A stretch of 64,000 nucleotides of DNA from Anastrepha obliqua (GCF_027943255.1 NC_072895.1:72852001-72916000), one strand, 5' to 3'; shown: positions 34,110-46,489, numbered from the stretch's first letter. Notes: generated by a model from the sequence alone, not told the origin. A program made the numbers and translations.

Positions 34110-34984
34110 CAAGTCTATGTTTTGGGTCGTTATCGTTTTGGAACCAAAACGCTCTTGATAAACCAAGATTTTCGGTACTCTGTTTGAAATTTCTTTTTAA
34201 AATGTTCAAATACCCCATTTATTCATAGTCGATTCAATAAATTCTAACTGACCTACACCACTTGTAGCCATACAACCACACACCATAACTCCTCTACCCC
34301 CGTGTATGATTTTACCAACAAAATTTTGCTTCTCAAGAGCAATTCCTAAGTGCACTTCCTGCAACTGAACTCACCAGTCGATCAACTATATGCTAATAAC
34401 AAATAATGAAAAGTGAGCAAAACCGAGAAAAGTTATAATAAAATAACGGTATTATTTAAATAAAAAAAGTGAACGCAAACTTTTTGGTTCTTGTATTTAT
34501 CTACATGCTGCTGCAATTATTATATTTACCGTTATGTGAAAAATTATGTGATGGTTTTCTCTTTTTGGCTTTTGTAACTAGAAATATATTGTTTTGAACT
34601 ATAAATATACTCGTATGTTGTGTTTTTAATCAACTTATAAATATTTATATGGTGAGCCCAGACTTTATAGTCTATGTGTATGTATGTCTCATCATTAATT
34701 TTGCGTGGCAAATTTTTTTTTTTTTAATTTTTTTTTAGATATAAGGGGAAACATTTTCTACAATAAGTTTTATTTATTCATTTATCATTTCAAAAATAAG
34801 AAAATAGTTAAAACTGTAATAGATGAAATGTTGAGGAGGGAGGTGTGTGGAGTTTTAATTTTTGTGTGGTGTAAAACTCAGTGGGGTGTGCGTATTGGCT
34901 GTGTTCTAAAATCCTTTACTAGCGAACCTTTCAAAACTCAATTGTATGGAAAATATTTAGCAGTAATTTCATTAATATTCTAAT
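34110..34984. other. no gene seen
   Basis: AT-rich sequence with poly-T near 34710. A 92-codon open frame at 34705-34983 is Phe/Lys/Ile-rich low-complexity reading and is not called. Confidence 0.4.
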
Positions 34985-36721
34985 AAAATTCCTGTTCCTC
35001 TGCATATTTAATACAACTATCAAATGCGACAATAGCTTGAGAGTGAAATTTTAGGATCTTGACTTTCATTTTCGTCAAGACTGCTGTTCTCGTTATCTTC
35101 TTCCTCAATCTCGTTGATATCGAAATCAGTGTCGTCATTCAACCACTCAGTAATCTCGTTATCATTATATGCATCAGGGGATATTTCAACAAGAAGATCA
35201 ATTATTTTAGATGAGCTGCTGGTGGGCCGTAGCATCGCAAGAGGCAAATCATTATCTGAGTCCCATTCTTCGTCATAAAGAATTTTGTTAAAACATTTTC
35301 TGAGCAAGCGTTCATCCACATTTTTCCAAGCATTAGACGATAAAAAAGCCACATCTTTTAATGTAAAGTTTTTTAAAGATTCCGGGAGATTGCTCGTTGG
35401 GCTGGACAAAAGTAGAGACAAAAAACTCTTCCGATAGTTTGTCTTTAAAATTCGGATAGCATTTTGGTCCATTGGCTGTATAAGAGCCGCGCAGTTTGGT
35501 GGCAAAAACATAACATATATGTCCTTATCGACATCCGACAGTGATTGGGGATGGCAAGTTGCATTGTCTAGCAGTAAAATGGCTTTGGCTGGTAAATTCT
35601 TTTCCTTTAAGTAACGCTTTACTTCTTTAACGAATGAGTTTTCAAACCAATTTTTAAAGATTTGCTCTGTCATCCAAGCATTTTTGGTATGGGAGTACCC
35701 AAGCGGAAGGTTTACTTTTTTAAACGCTCTCGGGTTTTTGGCTTTCCCTATTATGTTCTCCGGTTGCATTACAGCAAACTAGAAGTGTTACTCTTTCTTT
35801 TCCAATTTTGCGCCCGGGTGCGGATTTTTCATTATGCAATGCAAGGGTTTTTTTTGGAAGTTTTCTCCAAAACAAAGCAGTCTCTTCTGCATTATAAACC
35901 TGATCAAACGTAATGCCCATTTTCTTTAGCAATTTTTCAATAAAGGGTTGCACAGCAGTAGAATCATGTGAAAGTTTTTCGCCAGATATTTTTAAGAATT
36001 TAATTCCATATCGGGAGCGAAAATTACTAAACCAACCATTACTAGCCATTGATGATTTCCGAGGAAATCGGTGCATTGTTTCGTCTTGCGTTTACAAACC
36101 ATTTATACAAGTGGTCTTCCATCTTTTCAAACTCCGCAGGTCGCATAGTATTACGCTTTCCAAGGCCACATTCTGAGTGTAAACTCTTCTTACAAAATGT
36201 TTTCGTTTTTTACCTATCAATCTTTAATCCACTTGATTTTATGTCCGAAATTGTATTGCGCAGCTAGCTGTCGAATTGACTGTCCTTCACTTAGTTTCTT
36301 AAGAACTTCTTTTTTCTGGTCTATCGTTAAAAACGTATGTTTTTTCTTAGCTGCTGGTGCCATAGTTAAATTCATACAGTCCACAGCTAAAGAAATTATG
36401 GAGTTAATGTTTTAAATTAGCTACTGAACTACACGTTACGCAAATATGCTTATGAATATGAACTAGGAGGCTGACGAGCACTTAAACGCACTATTCACGC
36501 AATGTGGTTAACAGGGGAGTAACCTTTATAAAATAAAATAAAAAATAACGGAATTCCTTTTTATTTCAGCATATTCACTGGAAAATAAAGAAGTGTCCGA
36601 ATTTTAGAGGTACATGAATACGTGGTGTCCGGATTACAGAGACTTCAATAGAAAACGTTTTGGTGTCCGGATTACCGCGCTGTCCGAATTATCAAGTGTC
36701 CGAATTACCAAGATTAGACTG
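34985..36721 (-). mobile_element. second Tigger/pogo-type transposon, different family, 3' truncated
   Basis: The right edge reads in reverse CAGTCTAATCTTGGTAATTC next to TA. Five GTCCGAATTA/GTCCGGATTA motifs lie within 130 bases of it, probably binding sites. The transposase starts at ATG 36363 (APAAKKKHTFLTIDQKKEVL, a CENP-B type HTH with SIRQLAAQYNF), stops early near 36228 and resumes at 36076 (ASNGWFSNFRSRYGIKFLK). It ends at 35020 with an acidic tail. DDE motifs: YNAEETALFW (Glu where Asp is normal), LLLDNATCHP and IQPMDQNAI. A frameshift lies around 35720-35769. No matching left terminal repeat was found, so that end is lost. Confidence 0.88.
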
Positions 36722-36964
36722 TACATAAATAGTTTAAAACTAGTGATTTTCCCCGCAGGGATAGTAAGTGCTTGTACCAATAAATAATATGTATTAGGTC
36801 AGAACCTAGTAAATTTTAAAATATTGATATCACTTCCTTCTTCTTATTATCATTATTTTTAGATCGGAAAGCTTAGGCTTATTATCTTATCTTTTAGTTA
36901 CATTGTACTCCATTTTCAATAGGTCCGTGTAATTCCCAATATAAATAAACACTTATATCCACAT

Positions 36965-37265
36965 AACATCTTTTTCTTGATTGGCGCGTTTACCGTTTAT
37001 GCGATTTTGGTCGAGTTTAACAAAGCGCGCCAGTCATTTCTTCTTCTGCTAACCGTGCCAATTGGACACACCAAGTGAAGCCAAGTCTCTTTCTCTACTA
37101 GCATCAGCTGGTACCGCATCGAATACTGTCAGAGCTGGAGCGTTTGTATTCATTCGAACGACATGACCCAGTCATTGTTCCATCACCTGCGTTACTCGTT
37201 GTCGCCAACGTGAAAAGGTCCAAAATTCTTCCGTCGAACTCTTCTCTCAAACGCTCCATATTCAC
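36965..37265 (-). mobile_element. non-LTR retrotransposon 3'-end fragment
   Basis: TTGATTGGCGCGTTTACCGT, AACAAAGCGCGCCAGTC and ATTGGACACACCAAGTGAAG match the 3' part of the element at 6985-8215. Inverse coding pieces correspond to the C-terminal end of the same RT family. It is truncated at its 5' side. Confidence 0.7.
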
Positions 37266-37504
37266 ATATACGCGATACATATATGTATATCCAATTCTAA
37301 TAATAATAATTACTGAGAGTTTGATCTAAGCATACATTTAAATATTCTATAACTACGTATTTTTTAACGTTTACTAGTATTTAATGTTATTGAATACGAG
37401 CACACGCAAAAGAAAATAATTGTAGAGCACAGATAACATTGCTGCCGATAAGCTTCATTGCTGGAAATGATCTACATATGTATGCATTTACTTAAACCCA
37501 AAGT

Positions 37505-37829
37505 ATATATATATATATAATTGGCGCGTACACCTTTTTTGGGTGTTTGGCCGAGCTCCTCCTCCTATTTGTGGTGTGCGTCTTGATGTTGTTCCACAAG
37601 TGGAGGGAACTACAGTTTCAAGCCGATTCCGAACGGAAGATATTTTTATGAGCAGCTTTTTCATGGCAGAAATACACTCGGAGGTTTGCCATTGCCTGCC
37701 GAGGGGCGACCGCTATTAGAAAAATGTTTTTACTAATTTTGATTTCACCTAGATTCGAACCAACGTTCTCTCTGTGAATTCCGAATGGTAATCACGCACC
37801 AGCTCATTCGGTTACGGCGGCCGCCATTG
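37505..37829 (-). mobile_element. tRNA-derived SINE copy (reverse, nearly full length)
   Basis: Begins with (AT)n and TTGGCGCGTACACCTTTTTT and runs through GCCGAGCTCCTCCTCCTATT. It ends in the inverted head (CACCAGCTCATTCGGTTACG, GCGGCCGCC). Both promoter-like boxes are present. Confidence 0.85.
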
Positions 37830-38691
37830 AGGATACGTTGCTTTTATCTGGCGGCCCTTTCAGACCACTCACATAAAAAAGAGAAGAGCAGAGGAAACTT
37901 CTGAGTTCAAACACTTTTTTTTAAATACATACATACATATGATTCGTAGAGGGCAATATAAATTGGAAAGAAGTACGGCCCAAATCTTTTATTATTTTTA
38001 TTACGTCTGCATTTAGTTTTCTTTTGATTCAACTTGGATCATTAAACACTCCATTCGTCTTTAAAGTGTAGAGCAAAATAGGCATGTTTTGTGAAATGCC
38101 GCAAATGGAGCAAAGAACGCGAATGATTGTGGTTAATGAATTTTGGTTCGAATTGTTGTAATTTCCTTTAATGTGATTAACAACAAGCAGCAAAAACCTC
38201 AACTTAATTAATATGGTTATTAAATTCTTAGACTAAAAGTAATTAAAAATGAGAAAATTTATTTTAGTTCTAATAAAACGTTAAAAAGTGCAAAATCAAT
38301 TAATAAAGTATATGTGTAATATATACACGTACATATATACTGCAGATTGTTTATCATAAAATAAAAAAAATAAGCTGGGAAATGATTTATTTATAGCTTA
38401 TAAAGTGATCGCGTATCTCCTGAGACTTGATAATTAAACGTATTTTTAAAGAGCCACAAGTTATTAACCTTTGTAATAGTGATATTAATACAACATTATA
38501 TATGTACAACAATATACTCGTATGTATATAGTTATAGGTGTTGATAGCACCCATAGATGTCGATCTACATCTATGTAATATAAATATAAATATAAATATA
38601 ATAAGTGATAAAAGCTAGACAACTCCTGCCTAAATTGACTTCACTTGCCAATGGTAGAGTTTGTACAAGCTGACAAACCGTTTCGGCAAGC
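37830..38691. other. no gene seen
   Basis: AT-rich sequence with an ATAAATATAAAT repeat near 38580-38602. It lies upstream of the candidate exon at 38692. Confidence 0.45.
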
Positions 38692-38757
38692 ATGGAAGAT
38701 CTCAGTATTTGCATCATATCTTTAGTGATAATTGTGTTTGTCTTATTCATTATTCGT
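38692..38757 (+). CDS. candidate membrane-segment first exon D
   Basis: ATG at 38692 opens 22 codons (MEDLSICIISLVIIVFVLFI, then IR) followed by a perfect donor GTAAGT at 38758, phase 0. This is just an acidic N-terminus plus one membrane segment. The next strong exon with matching phase is 44775-44829, giving ...LFIIR-IITLSMRNVILSRQ with a basic stretch after the membrane. The module order is the same as at 49262/49535 and 54937/55261. The intron would be about 6 kb and is filled with a Helitron and other elements. No transcript evidence. Confidence 0.45.
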
Positions 38758-39494
38758 GTAAGTAGTATTGAAAGAGTATAAACTAAAAACAAAAACCTTA
38801 AATCATATCATATTAATAACGGGTGTTTTTAGGATATGGAACTTATTTTTTCGTATACATTAAACATATGCAAATAGGTAAAATGACCATTGGTTTAACT
38901 TTAGAATTTACAAGGTTTAGTGTTTAAAAATATTTTTAGACATCGAGAAAAGTGACATAATTCAAAAATACAAAATACTGAGGTGGGTCAGTTTTCTAGA
39001 TAATTGACGCGCCAATTCGATCACCTGACAAAACGACACTAACGCCATCTCTCAGGATTGCTTCAAGATTCGCTTATGATCCTTTTCCAGATAAAAATAT
39101 ATAAACTCTGTAGTTGATTTTTGCTTTTAACGGCAAACCTCCGAATTTGAGTTAATTTTGAGTTGTGTCGCTTTTCTCGAAAACCATCGATATGTATTTG
39201 CTTGATTACACACTGAATTTCGGTATTAAAGTGGTCATTCATAGGCAGTTTTAAGCATAGGCCAGTGACTTCTCGTACCCCCATAAAAGGTACCCAAAGA
39301 AGCCAATTACATGGCCAAAGTAGCCAATTTCTTCCCATGATTCGGCCAACAAAATTTCGTCCCAATAAATTTATGGAATTATCCAGTCTATTGCATTTTT
39401 CATAATCTTACAGAAACTATTTAGCCTTTAGAATATTTGTATTGGCCTCTCCCTCCTTAGCTTATTGAGGTTTTTTTCACCATAAATACGCCAA
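38758..39494. other. no confident feature; weak Tc1-like remnant
   Basis: On the - strand near 39240-39400 a few residues (WLLWVPFMGVREV) hint at the LWGY region of a Tc1/mariner transposase. The match is too weak to call. Confidence 0.3.
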
Positions 39495-41841
39495 TCTATA
39501 CTAATATTATAAAGAGGAAAACTTTGTTTGTTTGTTTGTAACGAATAGGCTCAAAAACTACTGGACCAATTTTAAAAATTCTTTCACCATTCGAAAACTA
39601 CATTATCTACGAGTAACATGGATTACATTTTATTTTGGAAAAAAATAGGGTTCCATAAGATATTTGGATTTTTCGGACACAAACTGAAAAAAATCTTATA
39701 TATAAAATAAAGTCAACTTTTTGTGTGTGTTCGCTAACCGGCCGTGTCCGCACCGAATTAAACCAAACTTACATACATTGTTAAGAAGGTATTGAAGATG
39801 GTTTCCGTATAGTTTGGATACCAATTGGTGGATAGGGCTCGAGATATAGGTCAAAACGTGGACCCGGGTAACCTTCGGATGTGTATGTACAATATGGATA
39901 TCAAAGTGAAGCTGTTGGTGAATGCTTTAGTACAGAGTATTTTTCATGCAGCTACGTGGCTGGGGTCTCGAGATATAGGTCAAAACGTGGACCCGGGTAA
40001 CCTTTGGTTGTGTATGTACAATATGGGTATCAAATGAAAGCTGTTGATAAGTGCTTTAATACGGGGTAATTTTCATACCTATTGACGGCTAGGGTCTGGA
40101 AATATATGCCAAAACGTGGACCCGCCGTGTCTTTGCACCGAATTAAACCAAACTTACACACATTGTTAAGGAGGTATTGAAGATGGTTTCCGTATAGTTT
40201 GGATACCTATTGGTAGATAGGGTCTCGAGATATAGGTCAAAACGTGGACCGGGTAACCTTCGGATGTGTATGTACAATATGGGTATCAAATGGAAGCTGT
40301 TGGTGAATGCTTTAGTTCAGAGTATTTCCATCCGCTCCGTGACTAGGGTCTCGAGATAGAGACCAAAACGTGGACCCTAGAATGTGTTTGTACAATATGG
40401 ATATCAAATGAAAGCTGTTGATAAGTGCTTTAATACGGGGTAATTTTCATACCTATTGATGACTAGGGTCTCGAAATATATGCCAAAACGTGGACCCGCC
40501 GTGTCCTTGAACCGAATTAAACCAATCTTACACACATTGTTAAGTAGGTATTGAAGATGGTTTCCGTATAGTTTGAATACCTATTGGTAGATAGGGTCTC
40601 GAGATATAGGTCAAAACGTGAACCCGGGTAACCTTCGGACGTGTATGTACAATATGGGTATCAAATGGAAGCTGTTGGTGAATGCTTTAGTTCAGAGTAT
40701 TTTTCATGCCGCTCCGTCACTAGGGTCTCGAGATAGAGACCAAAACGTGGAGCCTAGAATGTGTTTGTACAATATGGATATCAAATTGAAGCTGTTGGTG
40801 AATGCTTTAGTACAGAGTATTTTTCATGCCGCTCCGTGACTAAGGTCTCGAGATAGAGACCAAAACGTGGACCCTAGAATGTGTTTGTACAATATGGATA
40901 TCAAATTGAAGCTGTTGGTGAATGCTTTAGTACAGAGTATTTTTCATGCCGCTCCGTGACTAAGGTCTCGAGATAGAGATCAAAACGTGGACCCTAGAAT
41001 GTGTTTGTACAATATGGATATCAAATGAAAGCTGTTGATAAGTGCTTTAATACGGGGTAATTTTCATACCTATTGATGACTAGGGTCTCGAAATATATGC
41101 CAAAACGTGGACCCGCCGTGTCTTTGCACCGAATTAAACCAAACTTATGCACATTGTTAAGTAAGTATTGAAAATGGGTTTCGTAAAGTTTGGTTGTAAT
41201 TCGAAGCAGTGGCAACGGGTACAGCGTTCTTTTGAGCCAGCCATAATGTCGCTTACTTTTTTAACGCTTGGGGCGGAACTGAACTGTCAAATTGACAGTG
41301 TGAGTTACAATGTGTCAATATTTCTTTCTGATTTGGATGCCATAAGGAAAAAACGTAAGTGCAACATGTAAAAATTGTTTGTGAATTTTTTTGGAGTGGA
41401 TTTTGGAACAGTGAATAATTTCTTACGAAATTTGAGAATTTAATGTGAAATCCGAATGAAATTATGTGTTCGTGGAAAAAAATTTTTTTTTCGTTTTTTT
41501 TTTTGAAAAATGTAAATGGATAATGGTTAAAAAAGCTCCAATGCTTAATAAAACATATAAATTGAAACGAAAAATTCATGGATGATCAGGAAAAAAGACG
41601 ATTGTTTCTTAGTTATTCATATGCGTTGATTTGAAATTTAAAAACAATCTTCTTTTTTCCTGATTTTCAATTTATATTTTATATTTACTCAAAAACAAAT
41701 AGAAAAACAAAAAATATTGTTTATGCCAAAGCGCTTGAATAAAGAATAAAGAAATAAATAATATGAAAACCATATATTTTCTGTTCTAAACCATATCTAT
41801 TCTATTTTAGTGTGCCCAGCGAAGGGGGCCGGGTTTGCTAG
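39495..41841 (+). mobile_element. non-autonomous Helitron copy B with internal tandem expansion
   Basis: Starts TCTATACTAATATTATAAAG and ends GGGTTTGCTAG, between A and T, as copy A at 16659. The interior has expanded to about eleven units marked by CAAAACGTGGACC, at roughly 39852, 39981, 40110, 40238, 40363, 40483, 40612, 40741, 40861, 40981 and 41101. The last four are spaced exactly 120 bases apart, and a higher-order period of about 373 bases (40110 to 40483) is visible. The 3' 740 bp match copy A almost base for base. A 67-codon frame shared by both copies (17158, 41168) is a by-product of that identity. No Rep/helicase. Confidence 0.88.
39838..41110. repeat. tandem array of about 120-130 bp units inside Helitron B
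   Basis: Each unit carries GGTCTCGAGATA, then CAAAACGTGGACC, a TGTACAATATGGGTATCAAA block, GAAGCTGTTGGTGAATGC and TTTTTCATGCCGCTCCGTGA or a related variant (TTTTCATACCTATTGA). Two unit types alternate, suggesting unequal exchange or slippage of a composite unit. Confidence 0.85.
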
Positions 41842-42282
41842 TTGTGATATAAAAGTATAATTTATAGTACCGAACCTTATTCAAAGTGTGATCCTGCTGT
41901 ATCTTTGTTTTTTGAAGAGCGGGGTAGCATTTAAAAGAAATTGTGTGCCTTTTGAGTATGTGAGGGAGAATAAGTTTAATTTTAATTAGAAGTAAATGAA
42001 CAATTTATTTAATAAATAAATTAAATTAACTGATATTGATATGCAGTATTTTATTTCATTACATTATTTTTTAAGATAAAACAAATGTAATGAATAAATA
42101 ATGAGGACTTCAATTCTTGGCTTGAAACAAAGCTTGTTTTGGGGCGATTGCCAAAACAAACTGTTACAGTCATAGAATACAAATTATTGAAATACTTTGA
42201 AAAACTAAACCATTCCATTACTTTTCACAAACAGTTAACCCATATTTTCGCAAGGCAAAGAAAGAATTGTTGTCTTTGTTAT
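41842..42282. other. no gene seen
   Basis: AT-rich non-coding sequence between the Helitron and the next Tc1-like element. Confidence 0.5.
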
Positions 42283-43477
42283 AAAGGGTGGTTAAATTTC
42301 AAGGGCCGATGTTGAATGTGAACCACACCTAAACGTCAAGTTTTTTTCTGCATTTCATTTAACATATTTCAATTAAAGACTAACTCAATTTGAATCATGG
42401 AAACATACACCATCGAACAACGCGTTAAAGTTATTCAGGCTTATTATAAAAACAGGCGTTCAAATCAAATGCATATCGCACACTTCGTGATTTTTTCGGT
42501 CAATTAAATCGTCCAAATGTGCGTACAATCGGAAATGTTGTGCAAAAGTTTGAGCAAACCGGGTCTGTACGAGATGTGCCGTCCACCTCAACTCGTCGTC
42601 GGGCCCAACAATTAATTGCACCTCTCACGCTCGTCGTTGCATGCTTACAAGGTGCAATTGACTCAAGAACTAAAGCCTCTTGACCATTTCAAGCGTCGTC
42701 AATGGTCAGAATGGTGGCAGGAAATGGCAACAGTCAATGACCAATTTTCGAAGAAATTCATCTTCAGTGATGAGGCACATTTTCACCTCAGTGGATTCGT
42801 CAATAAGCAGAATTGCCACATTTGGGCGAATGATAATCCAAGAGTGATTGCCGAAAAACCAATGCACCCACAAAGAGTGACTGTTTGGTGCGGTTTATGG
42901 GCCGGCGGCATCATTGGGCCGCATTTTTTCCAAAATGAGGCCGGTCAGGCAGTTACTGTGTTCGTTCGCTATCGTGAGATGATAACGAACTTTTTATGGC
43001 CCGAATTGGAAGATATGGATGTGGACGATATGTGGTTTCAACAGGACGGTGCCACTTGTCACACAGCTAACGAAACAATGACGCGAAAAATTTTATGGCC
43101 GAATAATCTCACGTCGCGGCGATGTCTATTGGCCGCTAAGATCATGTGATTTGACACCGTTGGACTTCTTTCTTTGGGGTTATTTGAAACAAAAGGTATA
43201 CGTCGATAAGCCAGCAACAATTCAAGAGCTAAACGATGAGTTAATTCGGCACATTAACGGCATAGAATCTCAATTATGCCTCAGCGTCATCGAAAATTTG
43301 GACCCTCGGATGAAGGTAGGTCGCCGAGGCCGCGGCGGCTATTTGGCCGATATTTTGTTCCATGCGTAATTGAGCCATACCAATATTATCATAATAAAGA
43401 GAAATGATAAAAATGTCCTAAACAAATTGTATTTTATTCAAAATCAACACCGGCCCTTGAATCTTAACCACCCTTTA
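42283..43477 (+). mobile_element. Tc1/mariner-superfamily element, about 1.2 kb, near full length
   Basis: Inverted ends AAAGGGTGGTTAAATTTCAA and, in reverse, AAAGGGTGGTTAAGATTCAA, both followed by GGGCCG(A/G)TGTTGA. The transposase starts at ATG 42397 (METYTIEQRVKVIQAYYKN) and is frameshifted early. It continues with an HTH region (RTIGNVVQKFEQTGSV), a deletion near 42610, and the catalytic domain: FSDEAHFHLSGFVNKQN, WFQQDGATCHTA, then after a further frameshift SCDLTPLDFFLWGY. It ends near 43369. All three catalytic Asp are still present but not in one frame. Confidence 0.92.
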
Positions 43478-43714
43478 TATATCAAAAAAGTAGCTGATAA
43501 GTAGTAAAATATGCGTTATATTTTTATACGTTTTTTTGAAACCGGATTCCAACTTTTTAAATGGGACATAGGGAAAATATGCCCATAGATTATGTACAGA
43601 GAAATAATGTTCACTACGTTAATTAATTGTTATTTAAAAGTAATTACAATATATAAAATCAATAAACAACATATGAAAAACGCAATTAATCAGAGAAAAT
43701 AATTATTTTATTGT

Positions 43715-44125
43715 GTAGACAGATTGAGACCAATGTCGATGAATTTGCTGCACCAAAACTTAGTACTCTTTTGGCATTCACGACACCAAATTTGAGTTTC
43801 GTTGCTGATTATGTAGTGATCCTTTCCATCGTGTCTTATCGAATCAGGCAGTTCATTCTTGATGGAGAGAGTCGGTTATGCATTATGGTATGCATTATTT
43901 ACACACACATTTACGTAGAACATTTCCTTTACATCTTTAAGCGGCGCACCTTCAACTTTATTAGCCCCATTATCAAGTAAATGTAAAGTCATTATCAATG
44001 TAAAGGCTGTAGGTAGGTCATCTGCTGGCAGCTTAGAAATCAAAATAGTCCCGACGGAACCACCTACACCAAGATTTGGATTGGTATTGTCGGTTTTAGT
44101 CTCTTGATAAGGTTGTAAAATGTTC
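43715..44125 (-). pseudogene. piggyBac-type transposase remnant
   Basis: Reading the - strand, LGVGGSVGTILISKLPADDL, then PTAFTLIMTLHLLD and NKVEGAPLKDVKEMFY match the pattern of PGBD/piggyBac transposases (xGxGGxVVLxLxxxLP ... DNYFTS ... LLxxL ... APLKDVKEM), and a Cys-rich knuckle (CQKSTKFWC) follows. The order is right but frames shift and the DNYF aspartate region is altered. Ends not found. Confidence 0.6.
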
Positions 44126-44774
44126 TTTATTTCATAATATTTCGTGAAAATGGGATATTTTATTTATTTTGTTTTATTTCATTTCTTAACGTAAAATACA
44201 AAAAAGTGTCCATTCATTTCATTGTAATGCAAAAAAAAAAAACAAAAAGAGAATTCATCCCGCAGCTTAAATGATACAGTTGAAAAGGAGCAACTATTTA
44301 TTAAAATTCGAACATTTGTAAAAAAATAACAAATGAACAAAATCACTGTCAAGTACTACTTGATTAACTTTAAAGACGTCTAGTATAAAAAAAAACATCT
44401 ACTTGTTAAAATTCAGCTTTGTCACATAAAATGTACGTGCACCTTAAACGGAGCAGTGGGAAGACATGGGTTAAAGAACTAGTAAAGATACAGGTTTTTA
44501 TTTATGAAATTATTCACGGAAAATATAAGAAAATGACTATGTTGCAAAATATTCTTTTTTTAAATAATAGAGGAATTTCCGCATAAATACATGTAAATTC
44601 ATTGAAAAGCAATACCCCATTAAAAACTTCAATAAGAAATATTGTTTCTATAAGGCAGGTTACCATGGGCAGCTCAGCTCAACAGCTAGATCTGTCGTTA
44701 CTCACTGAATAAAGTGTCTAAAAACACACCTTTTACTAAAAAAATTGAAAGTAAAATATATTTTCTGCTTGCAG
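44126..44774. other. no gene seen
   Basis: AT-rich sequence leading to the strong acceptor TTTCTGCTTGCAG at 44774. Searched for a nearer upstream exon for that acceptor; none convincing. Confidence 0.4.
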
Positions 44775-44829
44775 ATAATTACCTTATCAATGCGGAACGT
44801 TATTTTGTCACGCCAACTAAAAAATGAAG
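44775..44829 (+). CDS. candidate mini-exon, phase 0 to 1 (partner of exon D)
   Basis: Bounded by TATTTTCTGCTTGCAG and a near-consensus donor G|GTGAGT at 44830. It encodes 18 codons plus one base: IITLSMRNVILSRQLKNE, then G. Both splice sites are strong, the frame is open and the outgoing phase equals that needed by a tail exon of the 20843 type. The residues are basic (R, R, K), fitting the cytoplasmic side of the preceding membrane segment at 38692. Confidence 0.5.
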
Positions 44830-45569
44830 GTGAGTAATACCTATTTATTCATTGTTTCTTACGCTCAACGAAATTGCGTCCCGCAAAATAGATGCCAGAT
44901 TAGCAAAAAAGAATTAATCTAGTTGCATCAGAGCAAATAGCAATTTATCGTAGTTATTTTCTCTAAAATATTATACCAACTTCACTCTTATGTCAAGCGC
45001 TCACAATTAAACTAAACATCGTTTCCATGTTTGTATTACCTACTATTGTGATCAAATTTATTATCCCAAACCTATTTCGTATCCTTTGATTATAAACTTT
45101 ATTTTTTTTATTCTCCCAAATCCATTTCGTACGCTTTAAATGTTTTAAACCCAATTAAGGAAGTGATTCATGTAGAAGTACTCCTATGGGTTCACGAAAC
45201 GGTACCATAAACACCTGTTGTAATATTCTCAACCTTTCGGCAGCAATAAATGATACAATGAAACCAATAAAGATGATCACTTGAAATTTTACATATGCGT
45301 TAATAGCAGTACTGTAAACATTTATACTATAAATCAATATACTAGCATGCAGCATATATCATAAAATAGGTGCTATAAATAAAAAATAATTATACAATAA
45401 CACAGGCCAACAACCAAAAAACTTTTTCGATAATTTTAACTAATTACTTTGTAATTTGGTGTCCTGATTACGAAAAAAATTATTAAAAAGTTATATCACC
45501 CATCAATTTTTCACATTTTACAATTAAGTAAAAATAAAGTTTATGTACCAAAATGTATCGGATATATTT
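44830..45569. other. no gene seen
   Basis: AT-rich non-coding sequence. ACACAGGCC at 45401 resembles the terminus of the foldback element that follows, but no copy is attached. Confidence 0.4.
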
Positions 45570-46221
45570 CACAGTCCTGCGAGGTAGAGTTTCTAAAACG
45601 GCTTTGGGGGTTTCTTGAAGGTTTTTTTATGCTGAAAACGAATATGACCTTGAAAATGCTCCAGCACGTCAGGATTTTTGGCAATTTGAGATTAAATAGT
45701 CAAAAAATGCAGATTTTCGCCATTTTTTTAATTTTTTTTTGAGCAAGATAAATTTTTTTTTTAACTTTCCACAAGGGCATCGCAAAGTACTAGTCTTCAG
45801 CTTTAAAATCCATTTTTGCGATTAATATAAAAAAAGTTATACTATTTTGAATTCACCCTTTACAGGGGCGTTAGAGAGTTAGAAAGGTTGAATTTGCATA
45901 TCTAAAAGTCTCCAATTCAAAATAGAATAACTTTTTTTATATTAATAGTAAAAATATTTTTCAGAAAGGACCTTAAAGCTAAAGAATAGTACTTTACGAT
46001 GCCGTTGTGGAAAATTAAAAAAAAAAAATTACCTTGCTCAAAAAAAAATTAAAAAAATGCCCAAAATCTGCATTTTTTGACTATTTAACCTCAAATTGCC
46101 AAAAATTCTGACGTGCTGGAGCATTTTCAAGGTCATATTCGTTTTCAGCATAAAAAAACCTTGAAGAAACACCCATAGCGGTTGTAGAAACTGTAAAAAA
46201 GCGAGATTTCGCAGGCCTGTG
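45570..46221. mobile_element. foldback element with about 300-bp inverted arms
   Basis: Left arm about 45570-45870, right arm about 45890-46221, running in reverse: CACAGTCCTGCGAGG against CACAGGCCTGCGAAA in reverse at the right end. Shared blocks include GCTGAAAACGAATATGACCT, AATGCTCCAGCACGTCAG, GGCAATTTGAG and AAAAAATGCAGATTTT, each present in inverse on the other arm. The short centre includes TTACAGGGGCGTTAGAGAG. No ORF. Superfamily unknown. Confidence 0.85.
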
Positions 46222-46489
46222 TAATTAATGAATTGTAATATATATAATAAAATAATAATTTTTATAAAATTTTCAAACGATGGCCAAATGAATGGACAGA
46301 ATGCACAATTAAATGAACTCCAATAAGTGGTTATATACGAGTATACTTCTGTATATCAAATTTTTTGTTTTATTATTAAATTTTTACTACAATTTCAGTG
46401 TTTACAATATTCCTAGCTTTTCCAACAAGAACCGAGACATATAAACTTTATTTATTTGTTACATAGGATAGAGTTGCACATAATATATG
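46222..46489. other. no gene seen
   Basis: AT-rich spacer between the foldback element and the helicase remnant. Confidence 0.4.

Noticed and set aside
34705..34983. 92-codon Phe/Lys-rich open frame
   Set aside because: Low-complexity AT-driven reading with no motif; begins in a poly-T run.
39063..39365. 100-codon - strand frame with an LWGY-like hint of Tc1 transposase
   Set aside because: Only a few matching residues and no terminal repeats; noted as weak remnant only.
39838..41110. CRISPR-like spaced repeats
   Set aside because: Units are contiguous 120-130 bp tandem repeats within a Helitron, in a eukaryotic genome; not a CRISPR array.
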